Below the pieces are notes generated by a model. That model was not told the DNA's origin, ran no database searches, and worked only from the letters and a program-made list of their open reading frames with translations. Below, one piece after another: positions 34,713 through 44,233 of a stretch of DNA of 64,000 bases (position 1 is its first letter; every line of letters begins with the position of its first letter). The stretch spans positions 248,001 to 312,000 of the forward strand of contig NZ_JAMLJJ010000003.1 of NCBI RefSeq assembly GCF_023736155.1, read 5' to 3'. Source of the stretch: Larsenimonas salina. GTDB taxonomy: Bacteria > Pseudomonadota > Gammaproteobacteria > Pseudomonadales > Halomonadaceae. Made by a program: the position numbers and the translations under genes.

Positions 34713-35444
34713 TCAGGATGTATACAGGTCTCCGTAGCGCGCCTGCAAAAGCGTCAGCGCAACCACGGGCGCGGTTTCGGTTCGAAGCACGCGGGGCCCA
34801 AGCCCCAGCGGCTGAAAGCCATGATGGCCAGCGCGTTCGACTTCCGCCTCGCCAAGGCCCCCCTCAGGGCCGATCAGTACCGAGACCGCCTCAGGCGGCT
34901 CAGGCAGGTCCTGCCAGCCAGGCTTGCCGGGGTGGAGCACCAGCCGCAGCGGCTCCTCGCGCGCCGAAAGCCAGTCCTCGAGTGCACACGGCTCGTGAAG
35001 CGTCGGTACGCGTGCCCGCCCGCACTGCTCGCAGGCACTGAGTGCCACACCTCGCCAGTGGGCCAGCTTCTTGGCCGCCCGCTCCCCCTTGAGCCGTACA
35101 TCGCCGCGCTCGGTATAAAGCGGCGTGATCTCACTCACACCGAGTTCGACCGCCTTCTGAATCGCATAATCCATGCGATCACCCTTGGAGATTGCCTGGC
35201 CAAGATGCACTTCAAGCGGGGATTCTGGCATGGGTGAGCACTCACGTTCGATCTCGACCTCGACCTGCTTGCGGGTGATGGCCGTCACCCTGGCCTCCAC
35301 CTCACGGCCGTGGCCGTCAAACAGCCGGACCGACTCATCGACCCGCGCCCGCAATACGGTCGCCAGGTGACGCGCAGGCCCTTCCGGTAACGAAAGACGC
35401 TGCCCGAGGGGCAGCGCCTGATCTACATAAAGCCGGGTGCTCAT
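34713..35444 (-). CDS. rsmE: 16S rRNA m3U1498 methyltransferase
   Basis: This 243-residue SPOUT-fold methyltransferase has a PUA-like N-terminal part (residues 1-70) and a knotted SAM-binding region with VLIGPEGGLGEAEVERA and LGPRVLRTETAPVVAL, the latter the deep-trefoil knot motif. It methylates U1498 of 16S rRNA in the 30S. It starts two bases after the secB stop and is read on the same strand, so it likely shares the secB transcript. No strong ribosome site is seen. Confidence 0.95.
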   Translation of the reverse strand: MSTRLYVDQALPLGQRLSLPEGPARHLATVLRARVDESVRLFDGHGREVEARVTAITRKQVEVEIERECSPMPESPLEVHLGQAISKGDRMDYAIQKAVELGVSEITPLYTERGDVRLKGERAAKKLAHWRGVALSACEQCGRARVPTLHEPCALEDWLSAREEPLRLVLHPGKPGWQDLPEPPEAVSVLIGPEGGLGEAEVERAGHHGFQPLGLGPRVLRTETAPVVALTLLQARYGDLYTS

Positions 35445-35446
35445 GC

Positions 35447-35914
35447 TCAGTTGGTCGCCTGGGCGGCCTGTTGTTTCTGAGCGTACATGGCATCGAAGTT
35501 GACCGGGGCCAGCATCAGCGCCGGGAAGCTGCCACGATTGACAAGGCTATCGATGCATTCACGGGCATAAGGGAACAAAACGTTCGGGCAGAACGCGTTC
35601 AGGGTGTGATCGAGCTGAGCGTCCGGCAGACCGGAAATGGTGAAAAGCCCTGCCTGCTCGACTTCCGCCAGAAACGCCGTGGTTTCTTCCGCACCGTTGT
35701 AGACCTGGGCGGTGATCTTGACGGTCACTTCATAGACGCCGTCGCCGACCGCGGTGTAGCCGTTGTCCACATCCAGCTTGACCCGCGGCTGGAACTGCTG
35801 CTGGAAGACCGAGGGCGAGTTGGGCGCCTCGAACGAGATGTCCTTGACGTAGATGCGCTGAAGCGCGAACTGAATGTCGTCCTGGCCCTGCTCGGTGGCG
35901 TTTTGTTCTGACAT
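35447..35914 (-). CDS. secB: Protein-export chaperone SecB
   Basis: This 155-residue tetrameric chaperone holds preproteins unfolded and hands them to SecA. Visible hallmarks are [31 protein letters not shown], and [20 protein letters not shown]. The ATG at 35914 has AGGGG 6 nt upstream; a GTG one codon earlier is possible. In related genomes a glutaredoxin gene (grxC) lies between secB and the rhodanese gene; here the gap is only 46 bp and grxC is missing. Confidence 0.95.
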   Translation of the reverse strand: MSEQNATEQGQDDIQFALQRIYVKDISFEAPNSPSVFQQQFQPRVKLDVDNGYTAVGDGVYEVTVKITAQVYNGAEETTAFLAEVEQAGLFTISGLPDAQLDHTLNAFCPNVLFPYARECIDSLVNRGSFPALMLAPVNFDAMYAQKQQAAQATN

Positions 35915-35960
35915 CACATACCCCTTGAAAATGAATCGAGTCGCTCGATGCGGTTATGGG

Positions 35961-36383
35961 TTATCGACGCACGACCGGCAGTTCGTCTGCCTGCCACTGC
36001 GCCATGCCGCCCTTGAGCTTGGCGGCCTTCGAGAAACCGGCGGCCTTGAGCGTCGTCATGGACTGACCTGCGGTCTGGCCTGACTTGCACACGACGATCA
36101 CCGGCGTGTCCTTGTGTTTTTCAAGCTCGTTCATGCGCTTTTCGAGCTTGCCGGCCGGGATATTGACAGCACCGGCAATGTGGCCGGCCTTGTATTCCTT
36201 GGGCTCGCGAATATCGACCACGACGGCTTCATCGCGGTTGATCATGCGTGTGGCTTCACCGGAAGTCACACCGCCTTCGGCGTTGCGCTTGGTTTCAAAG
36301 GCCAGCCACGCCAGCAGCAGCACCACGAAGATGCTGACCAGCACGAGGTGATTTTGGGCAAACTCTAAAAATTGATCGAACAT
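35961..36383 (-). CDS. yibN: Membrane-anchored rhodanese-like protein (YibN)
   Basis: This 140-residue protein has one N-terminal membrane helix (about residues 12-30) and a rhodanese domain with the active-site cysteine in VVCKSGQTAGQSM. Also visible are VVVDIREPKEYKAGHIAGAV and KLKGGMAQWQADELPV. It probably handles sulfane sulfur at the inner membrane; its substrate is unknown. The ATG at 36383 replaces a longer frame with implausible N-terminus. It is divergent from gpmI with 180 bp between. Confidence 0.9.
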   Translation of the reverse strand: MFDQFLEFAQNHLVLVSIFVVLLLAWLAFETKRNAEGGVTSGEATRMINRDEAVVVDIREPKEYKAGHIAGAVNIPAGKLEKRMNELEKHKDTPVIVVCKSGQTAGQSMTTLKAAGFSKAAKLKGGMAQWQADELPVVRR

Positions 36384-36489
36384 TGGGCCTACACTCTTGG
36401 GAGATCCTGACTCTGGAGGGCGTGATCGCGCGCGCCGCCCTCCGGAAAAAAGCGCGCCCAGTATACACAAGCCGCCGTCTGACGTCCGG

Positions 36490-36518
36490 CTGACGTGGTA
36501 GTGGGCGTGGGGTATGAT
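36490..36518 (+). promoter_or_regulatory. Likely promoter of gpmI
   Basis: CTGACG (36490-36495) and TATGAT (36513-36518) are separated by 17 bp and lie 45 bp before the gpmI ATG. Confidence 0.45.
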
Positions 36519-36563
36519 GCCTGAAAGTGCACCTTACGCGAACCAGCTAATTGAGGCGATTTC

Positions 36564-38117
36564 ATGACGAAGGAAGCGACATCCCGTCCACGTCCCGTGG
36601 CGTTGATCATTCTCGATGGCGTCGGTCAAAACGACGCTACGGAAAACAATGCCGTCTACAGCGCGAACACGCCGGTCATGGATGACCTGAAATCCCGCTA
36701 TCCGCATACGCTGATTCACACCGATGGCGGGTTCGTCGGACTGCCTGAAGGGCAGATGGGCAACTCCGAGGTTGGTCACATGAACCTGGGCGCCGGCCGC
36801 GTCGTCTATCAGGAACTGACGCGCATCACCAAGGCCGTCGAAGACGGTGAGCTCGAGCGTAATGATGTACTGACCGACGCCATCGACAAGGCGGTCGAGG
36901 CCAGCAAGGCCGTACACGTCATGGGCCTTCTGTCACCGGGCGGCGTGCACAGCCATGAAGACCACGTGCTTGCGCTTTTGAAACTGGCCGAAAGCCGCGG
37001 CGCCAAGTCGGTCTACCTGCACGCATTCACCGACGGTCGTGACACTGCCCCGAAAAGCGCAGGCGACTCGATCGAGCGGATCGACAAGGCATTGACCGAG
37101 CTTGGCACCGGCCAGATCGCCTCGGTAGTCGGCCGGTTCTACGCCATGGACCGAGACAACCGCTGGGAGCGGGTCGAGGACGCCTACCGCGTCGTTGCCG
37201 ACGGCAAGGGCCGACATACGGCAAAGAGCGCGATGGATGCCTTGAATGCAGCCTATGAGCGTGGTGAGACCGACGAATTCGTCGAGGCCACCAGCATTCA
37301 GCCCGAGGGCGCGCCGATCACCATCAATGATGGCGATACGGTGCTGTTCGCCAACTTCCGCTCAGACCGCGCCCGCGAACTGAGCCGCGCATTTCTGAGC
37401 GAGTCGTTCGACGGCTTCGAGCGCACACCGCCCAAGGTCAATTTCGTGACCATGACCCAGTACGCCGAAGACATCAAAGCACCGATTGCCTTCCCGCCAA
37501 GCGATCTCAAGAACACACTGGGTGAAGTCGCCGCCGCGCGCGGGCTCAAGCAGCTGCGTATCGCCGAGACCGAAAAGTACCCGCACGTCACCTTTTTCTT
37601 CTCCGGCGGCGAGGAAAACGAGTTCGAGGGTGAGGAACGCATTCTGGTGCCGTCGCCACGCGACGTTAAGACCTACGACCAGAAGCCTGAAATGAGCGCC
37701 GAAGGCATTACCGACAAGCTCGTCGAGGCGATCCGCGACAAGCGTTTTGACCTGATCATCTGCAACTACGCCAACGGCGACATGGTCGGCCACACCGGCG
37801 ACTTCAATGCCGCCGTCAAGGCCGTCGAGACCGTCGACACCTGTCTTGGCCGCGTGATCGAGGCCATGCACGAGGTCGGCGGCGAATGTCTGGTCACCGC
37901 CGATCACGGCAACTGTGAAATGATGGTCGACCCGAACTCCGGCAACCCGCACACCTCGCACACCACGTTTTTGGTGCCGCTGATCTACGTCGGCGAGCGC
38001 GCAGACACCATCCGCGACGATGGCAGCCTCTGCGATATTTCACCGACACTTCTGACGCTGCTCGGTGAAGAGGCGCCGTCCGAAATGACCGGCCGCTCCC
38101 TGGTGACCCCGGACTGA
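36564..38117 (+). CDS. gpmI: 2,3-bisphosphoglycerate-independent phosphoglycerate mutase
   Basis: This 517-residue manganese enzyme interconverts 3- and 2-phosphoglycerate. The phosphatase-like half has [16 protein letters not shown] with the first metal aspartate and [16 protein letters not shown] with the catalytic serine; the phosphotransferase half shows [10 protein letters not shown]-terminal metal sites are [11 protein letters not shown] and NPHTSHTT. Length matches the family (about 515). It begins a gpmI-envC-ctpA set of same-strand genes, with only 9 bp to envC. Confidence 0.95.
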   Translation: MTKEATSRPRPVALIILDGVGQNDATENNAVYSANTPVMDDLKSRYPHTLIHTDGGFVGLPEGQMGNSEVGHMNLGAGRVVYQELTRITKAVEDGELERNDVLTDAIDKAVEASKAVHVMGLLSPGGVHSHEDHVLALLKLAESRGAKSVYLHAFTDGRDTAPKSAGDSIERIDKALTELGTGQIASVVGRFYAMDRDNRWERVEDAYRVVADGKGRHTAKSAMDALNAAYERGETDEFVEATSIQPEGAPITINDGDTVLFANFRSDRARELSRAFLSESFDGFERTPPKVNFVTMTQYAEDIKAPIAFPPSDLKNTLGEVAAARGLKQLRIAETEKYPHVTFFFSGGEENEFEGEERILVPSPRDVKTYDQKPEMSAEGITDKLVEAIRDKRFDLIICNYANGDMVGHTGDFNAAVKAVETVDTCLGRVIEAMHEVGGECLVTADHGNCEMMVDPNSGNPHTSHTTFLVPLIYVGERADTIRDDGSLCDISPTLLTLLGEEAPSEMTGRSLVTPD

Positions 38118-38126
38118 TTCAAGCTC

Positions 38127-39335
38127 ATGCGTGCATTTTTCAATCACGCGCGAAAGGCCCTATGCCTGGGGTGCTTTCTGACTCTGGCTCCCGGTTTCAT
38201 ACCGGGAGCTTTGGGTGAGGAGGTCTCGAAAGCGGACCTTGAGCGCATCAACCAGACGATTCAAACCACGCGCTCCGAGCTCGACGACACGTCAAGCGCC
38301 CGGCGCGAGGCCAGATCTGCCCTCAAGTCAGCGGAAGTTAAGCTTTCAACGACCCATCGCAAGATCGATACGCTCATCAATCAGCAGCAGGACATCAAGC
38401 ACTCGCTTGACGCGCTCAATGAGCGCAAGACCACACTCGAACAAGACCGTGCCGACCAACAGGCGGCCCTGGCCAAACAGATGGCCGGACTTTATCGGCT
38501 GGGCCAGGACCCGCAGATCAAGCTCCTGCTCGACCAGGGTGACCCGACCCGCATCGCCCGTTTTCAGCATTACCTGAACGTGCTGAACAAGGCCCGCCGC
38601 GAGCGCCTGGACGCGCTTGCGCAGCTGAACCAGGATCTGGCCAACAACACTCGGGCACTTAAGCAGCAACAGAGCGAACTCGAACAGAATCTCGCGGCCC
38701 TGACCCAGCAACGTGATCGGCTGACGGCCCAGCGCAGCACGCGCGCAAGCGCCCTCGAGCGCCTCAATGCGACCTACAGCTCGCAAAGGCAACGACTGGC
38801 CTCGCTCGAGGATGACCGCACCCACGTCGAGTCGCTGCTTGAAAACATGCAGCGTCAACTCGAAAAGGCCCATGAAAAGGCCCGTACGCGCCCTCAAGGC
38901 TCGGGCCTGACCGCCGAAGAAGAGCAGGCCGAGGCGCCCAGAACGATCAAGGCCTCTGGCAAGACAGGGACCTATCCGGTCACGGGCGCTCGCCTTTTGA
39001 CGGACTACCGTCAAGGCAAGGGCGTACACAAAAATGGCATCCTGCTGGCCGCCAAGGCCGGAAGCTCCGTACGCGCCATGGCCGGCGGCCAGGTTGTGTT
39101 TGCCAACTGGCTTCGGGGCTTTGGCTATCTGGTCATTGTCGATGATGCCAGTAACGTCCTGACGCTTTACGCCCATAACCAGCAGCTCACGGTGAGCACC
39201 GGCGACCGCGTTGAAAAAGGCGCCGTCATCGCACGCGTGGGCGACACCGGGGGGCTCGACCAGCCGGCGCTCTATTTCGAGGTTCGAAAGGGCGGTCATC
39301 CGACCAACCCACTACGCTGGCTATCGCGTCACTGA
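38127..39335 (+). CDS. envC: Murein hydrolase activator EnvC
   Basis: This 402-residue periplasmic protein has a signal peptide (to about residue 30, ending in ALG), a long coiled coil (roughly 35-250) and a C-terminal LytM/M23 domain. The LytM domain is degenerate: the catalytic HxH region is LYFEVRKGGHPTNPLRWL, with Tyr where active peptidases have His. EnvC therefore activates AmiA/AmiB amidases at the division site instead of cutting murein itself. A perfect 9-bp hairpin lies in the signal-peptide codons. It follows gpmI by 9 bp and precedes ctpA by 56 bp. Confidence 0.92.
   Translation: MRAFFNHARKALCLGCFLTLAPGFIPGALGEEVSKADLERINQTIQTTRSELDDTSSARREARSALKSAEVKLSTTHRKIDTLINQQQDIKHSLDALNERKTTLEQDRADQQAALAKQMAGLYRLGQDPQIKLLLDQGDPTRIARFQHYLNVLNKARRERLDALAQLNQDLANNTRALKQQQSELEQNLAALTQQRDRLTAQRSTRASALERLNATYSSQRQRLASLEDDRTHVESLLENMQRQLEKAHEKARTRPQGSGLTAEEEQAEAPRTIKASGKTGTYPVTGARLLTDYRQGKGVHKNGILLAAKAGSSVRAMAGGQVVFANWLRGFGYLVIVDDASNVLTLYAHNQQLTVSTGDRVEKGAVIARVGDTGGLDQPALYFEVRKGGHPTNPLRWLSRH
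38187..38209 (+). repeat. Hairpin within envC signal-peptide codons
   Basis: GCTCCCGGT and ACCGGGAGC form a perfect 9-bp stem with a TTCAT loop, 60 bp into envC and followed by TTTGGG. It could slow translation or transcription near the start of the gene. Confidence 0.6.
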
Positions 39336-39391
39336 ACCGGCGTTAGCCACTGAGCCGCCGTTACGTACTCAAGCACGTCCAAGGAGAGGTT

Positions 39392-40678
39392 ATGCGTCGT
39401 TTTCTACCCACCGCGTTGGCAATGGCCGCACTGTTTGGTGCCACGGCACAGGCCGACGTAGACGCGCTGCCGCTTGAGGACATTAAGACTTTTTCACAGG
39501 TCTTCGAGCAGGTGCGCCAGACCTACGTTGACCCGGTAGATGACAAGACGCTGTTCGACAACGCCATGAAAGGCATGGTGTCAAAGCTCGATCCACATTC
39601 GGCCTACCTCGACGCCGAGGCTTACCGGGACCTCAAGGAAGCGACCAGTGGCGAGTTTGCCGGCATCGGCATTCAGGTCGGCGAAAAGCGGGGCGCCATC
39701 GTCGTGATCGCCCCGATCGATGAAACGCCGGCCGCCCGTCAGGGTGTCCAGCCAGGGGATCGTATTCTTGCCATCGGCAACACATCGACCGAGGGGATGA
39801 CGCTTCAGGAAGCCATTACCCGAATGCGCGGCGACGAAGGCACCGAGTTGACCCTGACGCTCGAATCGGCGTCAGGCCCTCATGCCGAGGCGCCACCTCG
39901 CACACTTACGTTCACACGTGAAATCATCCAGGAAGAAAGCGTAAGTGAGCGCACACTCGCGCCAGGGTACGGCTATATCAGGATTTCTCGCTTTCAAAAG
40001 CGCACCGCCGATGAGTTTGATCACGCCCTCGAGCGGCTGAAGAATGACGAAGAGCCATTGCAGGGGCTGGTGCTCGATTTGCGCAATAACCCGGGCGGCC
40101 TGCTGGACAGCGCGGTCACGACCGCCGACGAGTTTCTTGAGGGTGGACTGATTGTCTACACCAAGGGCCGCCTTCCGGAGCACCGCTCGCGCTTTACCGC
40201 CGATGCCGCGCACGCTGTTCCAGAGCGCACGCCGGTCGTCGTACTGGTCAACGCAGGTACGGCCTCTGCCGCGGAAATTGTGGCGGGCGCCCTCAAGGAT
40301 CATCAGCGCGCCATCATTATGGGCGAACCCACCTTCGGTAAGGGCTCGGTGCAGACGGTCATGCCACTCAGCAATGGCTCAGCGCTCAAGTTGACCACAG
40401 CGCGCTATTTCACACCTGACGGCCATTCGATTCAGGCAACCGGTATCGTGCCGGACATCGGCGTTCAGCGCGGCACGCTGAACGTCAATGACAGTGAGCG
40501 CTTACAGGTACGTGAGCGCTCACTTGAAAACCACTTGATCAACGCATCGTCAAACCGCACGGAGACCGCTCCAGCCTCCGAGCTGGCTCAAAAGGATTAT
40601 CCGCTAGGCGAGGCACTGAATCTGCTCAGAGGGCTCAATGTATGGGGCGCCCGCGCGAAGGGGCACTCATCAGACTGA
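39392..40678 (+). CDS. ctpA: Carboxy-terminal processing protease, S41 family
   Basis: This 428-residue protease has a signal peptide ending AQA, a PDZ domain at about residues 85-165 (IGIQVGEKRGAIVV) and a tail-specific S41 protease core with the catalytic pair Ser292 (GTASAAEI) and Lys317 (FGKGSVQT). It cleaves C-termini of periplasmic or lipoprotein substrates. It follows envC as in Pseudomonas and E. coli relatives, where murein maintenance is a likely shared theme. Its last nine bases overlap the stop of the convergent ubiI-like gene. Confidence 0.95.
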   Translation: MRRFLPTALAMAALFGATAQADVDALPLEDIKTFSQVFEQVRQTYVDPVDDKTLFDNAMKGMVSKLDPHSAYLDAEAYRDLKEATSGEFAGIGIQVGEKRGAIVVIAPIDETPAARQGVQPGDRILAIGNTSTEGMTLQEAITRMRGDEGTELTLTLESASGPHAEAPPRTLTFTREIIQEESVSERTLAPGYGYIRISRFQKRTADEFDHALERLKNDEEPLQGLVLDLRNNPGGLLDSAVTTADEFLEGGLIVYTKGRLPEHRSRFTADAAHAVPERTPVVVLVNAGTASAAEIVAGALKDHQRAIIMGEPTFGKGSVQTVMPLSNGSALKLTTARYFTPDGHSIQATGIVPDIGVQRGTLNVNDSERLQVRERSLENHLINASSNRTETAPASELAQKDYPLGEALNLLRGLNVWGARAKGHSSD

Positions 40679-41887
40679 GCCGGTCATGGAGGCAGGGACA
40701 CTGCCGCGCTGACCGAATGCCTGCCGGATAAAAAAGCGCTTGAGGGGTGTGGCGTGTTCGACGCCGTTAAGTCCAAGGTTGCGCGCCAGCTGAAGCGGCG
40801 CCCACTGACTCTTGAAGCCGAGTCGAAACGCATCCATCAGCATCAGCATCTGAGCATTGTCTCCGCGCCGACGACGCGAATACCGGGAAAGTGCCTGGGC
40901 ATTGCCTACTGCAATGCCGCGCCTGACAGAAGTAAGTACCTCCTCACTTAGTGTCGCTGCATCCAGAAACCCCAGATTGACCCCTTGGCCCGCCAGAGGG
41001 TGGATGCTGTGGGCCGCGTCCCCGACCAATGCCACACGCTCGCTGGTGTAGCGCTCGGCGTGGCGCTGGATCAGCGGAAAGGCGACCCTGGGCGCCACCG
41101 AGGTAATTGAACCCAGCCGGTATTCGAAGGCGTCGGCCAGCTCCGCCTTGAACGCCTCATCCGATAGCGCCATACGCGATTCGGCAAGCGGTGCTTCGGA
41201 GGACCACACGATCGAACTGGTGAGCTCACGCTCGTCGGGCATCAATGGCAGAAACGCCAGCGGCCCTCCCGGCAGGAAAATCTGACGCGCGGTACGCTGG
41301 TGCGGTAGCGCGTGTGTCACGGTGGTTACCACACCACGCTGGCCGGAGTCGCGGTCGCGCGTTCGAATCCCGGCAAAATGCCGGATGTTCGAGCGAGCGC
41401 CGTCAGCACCGACCAGAAGCCGTGCTTCATGGGTACGGCCATCGTCACAGTAAAGCCGCACGCCCTCACCTGTAAGTGAGTAACCGCTTGCGCTGAACTG
41501 CCAGTCACACGTGACGTTCGGGTGCGCATCAAGCGCCTCGTGCAGCGCGTCGGTAATGGCACTGTTTTCGACAATGTGGCCGAGCGACTCACTGGCGGCG
41601 TCTTCGGCATCAAACGTCACTTCCCCGCTGCCTTCCCCATCCCAGACCGTCATCGCCTTGTACGCACTGACGCGACGCGTGCAGACACTGCGCCAGACAC
41701 CGAGGTGCTCAAGGAAATACCGCGAGGCCTGAGTGATGGCACTGACGCGCTGATCGATCATTGAGGTCTGCCAGCAAGGCGTACCGGCACCGGTATCGAC
41801 CAGGCACACCGTCAGCCCACCCTTCGCAAGCGACAGCGCCAGGGCACTTCCGACCATGCCTGCACCGACCACGATTACATCCTGCAT
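40670..41887 (-). CDS. Ubiquinone-biosynthesis FAD monooxygenase (UbiI/VisC-like)
   Basis: This 405-residue flavoprotein starts with an FAD-binding VIVVGAGMVGSALALSLAKGG, has the DG motif (RLLVGADGARSNIRHFAG) and the GD motif ALVGDAAHSIHPLAGQGVN. It belongs to the UbiH/UbiF/UbiI family, which hydroxylates the ubiquinone ring; by synteny after ubiH it is most likely UbiI/VisC, working at C5. AGGAG stands close before the ATG. It starts 9 bp after the end of ubiH and is probably cotranscribed with it and ygfB. Confidence 0.85.
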   Translation of the reverse strand: MQDVIVVGAGMVGSALALSLAKGGLTVCLVDTGAGTPCWQTSMIDQRVSAITQASRYFLEHLGVWRSVCTRRVSAYKAMTVWDGEGSGEVTFDAEDAASESLGHIVENSAITDALHEALDAHPNVTCDWQFSASGYSLTGEGVRLYCDDGRTHEARLLVGADGARSNIRHFAGIRTRDRDSGQRGVVTTVTHALPHQRTARQIFLPGGPLAFLPLMPDERELTSSIVWSSEAPLAESRMALSDEAFKAELADAFEYRLGSITSVAPRVAFPLIQRHAERYTSERVALVGDAAHSIHPLAGQGVNLGFLDAATLSEEVLTSVRRGIAVGNAQALSRYSRRRRGDNAQMLMLMDAFRLGFKSQWAPLQLARNLGLNGVEHATPLKRFFIRQAFGQRGSVPASMTGSV

Positions 41888-41896
41888 AGCTCTCTC

Positions 41897-43087
41897 CTAG
41901 CGCTCGAGCCCCATCGCTCGGCGTGTTAGTGCGCGGCGAGCCGGGGTCATGACGTTCAGACCGATCAGTCCGAGTCCACGTGCGTGAGAAATCAATGAAT
42001 TCGTGACGCCAAAGAGGCGTACCAAACCATCACTGAAGCCAACGATCTGGTCGCGATCACGCGCTCGACGCGCCTCAAAGCGCGTCATCATGGCATGATT
42101 GCCAAGCGCCTCCGACGCATTGAGTGTCGCCTCGATTTCAGCGCATAGATCCGCCACGCCGCGCAGCGCGAGATTGAATCCTTGCCCTGCGACCGGGTGA
42201 AGACTGTGGGCAGCATTACCAAGAATCGCCAGATGACCGCGTACCTGCTCGCGCGCCTGCTTGAGCGAGAGCGGGTAGCTTATTCGCTTGCCGACCTGCT
42301 CGAACCGGCCAGCGCGGTCACCGAAGCGGGCTTGAAGCGCACTTAAAAAGTCCGTATCGGAAAGCGACATGGCGCGGGTGAGCGCCTCGGTCTCGTGAGT
42401 CCAGACCAACGCCATTTCGCGGCCATCCAGCGGCAGGAGCGCAACGGGCCCCTCGGGTGTGAAGCGCTCAAACGCCGTGCCCTGATGCGGTCTGGAAAGG
42501 CGCACATTGCTGATAAGCGCGTGCTGGTGGTAGGGGGTGACATCATCCTCGATGCCAAGCTGCTGCTTGAGTCCGGAACGGCCGCCATCGGCCATGACCG
42601 CAAGGTGTGTGTCGAGGGTTTTGCCCGAGGCAAGCGTCAGACGATATCCCGTCGACTGCGCCGTGATGGTCTCGACCGAATCAGGGCTTAACCACTGCAC
42701 CGGTAGCTCTGCCAGATGAGACTGCAATACGTGGCCCATCCAGCGGTTTCGAAGCACATAGCCAAGCGCGGTCGTCCCGACGTCGCGGTGAGAGAGCCGC
42801 GTTGCGCCAAGATAGCCGCGCTGACTGATATGAATGGTCCGGATGGGGCTTGCCCGCTCGCTCATGGCCGGCCACAGCCCGAGGGCGCCGAAATAACGCG
42901 CCGAGCCATAGGCGATCGCACTCGACCGATCATCGAAACTTGGCTGCGGGGTCGTCGGCGCACTGAGCCCGGCAGGCTCTATGATGGTGACCGTAAGACC
43001 ATGGCGTTCGATGAGCGGGGCCAGTGCGCAGGCAAGGCTTGCACCGACCAGGCCGCCACCGATAATGGCGATGTCCGTATGGCTCAT
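41897..43087 (-). CDS. ubiH: 2-octaprenyl-6-methoxyphenyl hydroxylase
   Basis: This 396-residue FAD monooxygenase shares the fold of its neighbour: IAIIGGGLVGASLACALAP at the N-terminus, VMADGGRSGLKQQLGIED, and LAILGNAAHSLHPVAGQGFN. UbiH hydroxylates the ubiquinone ring at C1 in aerobic growth. In E. coli and Pseudomonas the gene pepP lies between ygfB and ubiH; here ygfB ends only 25 bp before ubiH and pepP is absent. AAGGA is 3-4 nt upstream of the ATG. Confidence 0.9.
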   Translation of the reverse strand: MSHTDIAIIGGGLVGASLACALAPLIERHGLTVTIIEPAGLSAPTTPQPSFDDRSSAIAYGSARYFGALGLWPAMSERASPIRTIHISQRGYLGATRLSHRDVGTTALGYVLRNRWMGHVLQSHLAELPVQWLSPDSVETITAQSTGYRLTLASGKTLDTHLAVMADGGRSGLKQQLGIEDDVTPYHQHALISNVRLSRPHQGTAFERFTPEGPVALLPLDGREMALVWTHETEALTRAMSLSDTDFLSALQARFGDRAGRFEQVGKRISYPLSLKQAREQVRGHLAILGNAAHSLHPVAGQGFNLALRGVADLCAEIEATLNASEALGNHAMMTRFEARRARDRDQIVGFSDGLVRLFGVTNSLISHARGLGLIGLNVMTPARRALTRRAMGLER

Positions 43088-43112
43088 GATGTCCTTATCT
43101 TAAGAGACCGGC

Positions 43113-43703
43113 TTAGTGGCGGGTCACCTCAGGGTCGTTTTCATCCACCTGCTCGACATCCGGCTGACCGGGGTGCTGCTGCGTATAAAGCAGCATGGCG
43201 GCCATACGGGCGTGCTCGGTCAGCGCGAACAGGTCGTTTTCGTTTTCGGCGGTGTTATCAAGGTCGGTTTCGATGCCGCACAGGGTGTTAACGTCCTCGA
43301 GCGCTTCCTTGAGCGCAAACGGCCATTGATCACGTACATCGCTCTCAACCTCGGACAGCACCTCACAGAAACCAAGGCACCAGTCCTTGAGCCCTTGGGC
43401 CTGCTCCGAGATGGAGTAGATGTCGTCCGGGATCAGCGGCTCATAGCCAAGCTCGCTGGCAGATAGCCGGTCTTCCGTACGTTTTCGCCACTCAAGCAGC
43501 TGCGCTGCCGCATCACGATCGCTTGGTTCATCCACGCCAAGTGCGGAGCAGACTTCATCAAGCCAGGCTTCCGGGCTTAGATCGGTAAGCGCGATCTGGG
43601 CGCAGAGACGGCCATCCAGAAAGGACGGTGACTGCAGGCTGCCGTGGGCCAGAAAGAGGTCACTGATCAGTGAGAAATCGAGGGAGTCTTCTTGAATCGA
43701 CAT
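43113..43703 (-). CDS. ygfB: UPF0149 protein YgfB
   Basis: This 196-residue protein fits YgfB/UPF0149: an alpha-helical, acidic protein with DLFLAHGSLQSPSFLDGRL near the N-terminus and LKDWCLGFCEVL in the middle. In Pseudomonas YgfB influences ampDh3 and beta-lactam tolerance; no activity is known. The ATG at 43703 has AGGAG 3 nt upstream. It heads an operon with ubiH and the ubiI-like gene, divergent from zapA. Confidence 0.88.
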   Translation of the reverse strand: MSIQEDSLDFSLISDLFLAHGSLQSPSFLDGRLCAQIALTDLSPEAWLDEVCSALGVDEPSDRDAAAQLLEWRKRTEDRLSASELGYEPLIPDDIYSISEQAQGLKDWCLGFCEVLSEVESDVRDQWPFALKEALEDVNTLCGIETDLDNTAENENDLFALTEHARMAAMLLYTQQHPGQPDVEQVDENDPEVTRH

Positions 43704-43850
43704 GGGCTCCTGTCGCGCGTTGTCGGATCGAATTTAAAAGAACGCCAGAGCGGTGCGTTGACCGGTCAATAGCGGCTCTCTATAGTGCGTAACCATGATT
43801 CACCATCTTAGCGCACTGGCCCGTAAAGGCCCATGCCGGAGCACGTCATC

Positions 43851-44174
43851 ATGAGCGAGGCATCCCGCCGCACTATCGAAATCACCCTGCTGGGTCAGAC
43901 CTATCTCGTCAACTGCTCCGATGACGAAGAGCCGGCTCTGCTCGATGCGGCCAGATACCTCAATACCGCACTCGAGGGCATTCACGCGCAGGGCAAGGTG
44001 GCGGACATCACCAAGATCGCCTTGATGGCCGGGCTCAATATTACCCATGAGTTGATGGGAGAGCGCGAACTCCGCCTCAAGGGCGAGCATGTAGCCGCCC
44101 AGTCAAGCGATGCGCTTGGCCGGGCTGTCGAGCGGGTTACGCCACGAACGTCGCCGACCTCATCGAACGAATAG
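43851..44174 (+). CDS. zapA: Cell-division protein ZapA
   Basis: This 107-residue protein binds FtsZ and bundles its protofilaments. The N-terminal EITLLGQTYLVNCSDDEEP and the coiled-coil-prone C-terminal half are typical; YLNTALEGIHAQGKVADI matches the family. The ATG at 43851 with GGAG 9 nt upstream is chosen over an ATG at 43833 that would add six residues. It is followed by the 6S RNA and ygfA, the standard arrangement. Confidence 0.92.
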   Translation: MSEASRRTIEITLLGQTYLVNCSDDEEPALLDAARYLNTALEGIHAQGKVADITKIALMAGLNITHELMGERELRLKGEHVAAQSSDALGRAVERVTPRTSPTSSNE

Positions 44175-44197
44175 CGGGTGCTTCACCGCGTTTACCT

Positions 44198-44227
44198 TTG
44201 GGCGCGCCCGTCAGAATCTGTTAGACT
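44198..44227 (+). promoter_or_regulatory. Promoter of 6S RNA
   Basis: TTGGGC (44198-44203) and TAGACT (44222-44227) are separated by 18 bp and end about 7 bp before the predicted RNA start. Confidence 0.5.
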
Positions 44228-44233
44228 GAACCT

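Noticed and set aside
39909-39925. TTCACACGTGAAA in ctpA, parS-like
   Set aside because: The half-sites are out of register by an inserted CA and the site is inside a gene; it is not a parS match.
41361-41370. GTTCGAATCC, resembling a tRNA T-loop
   Set aside because: It lies in the ubiI-like coding sequence; no acceptor stem or anticodon arm can be built around it.
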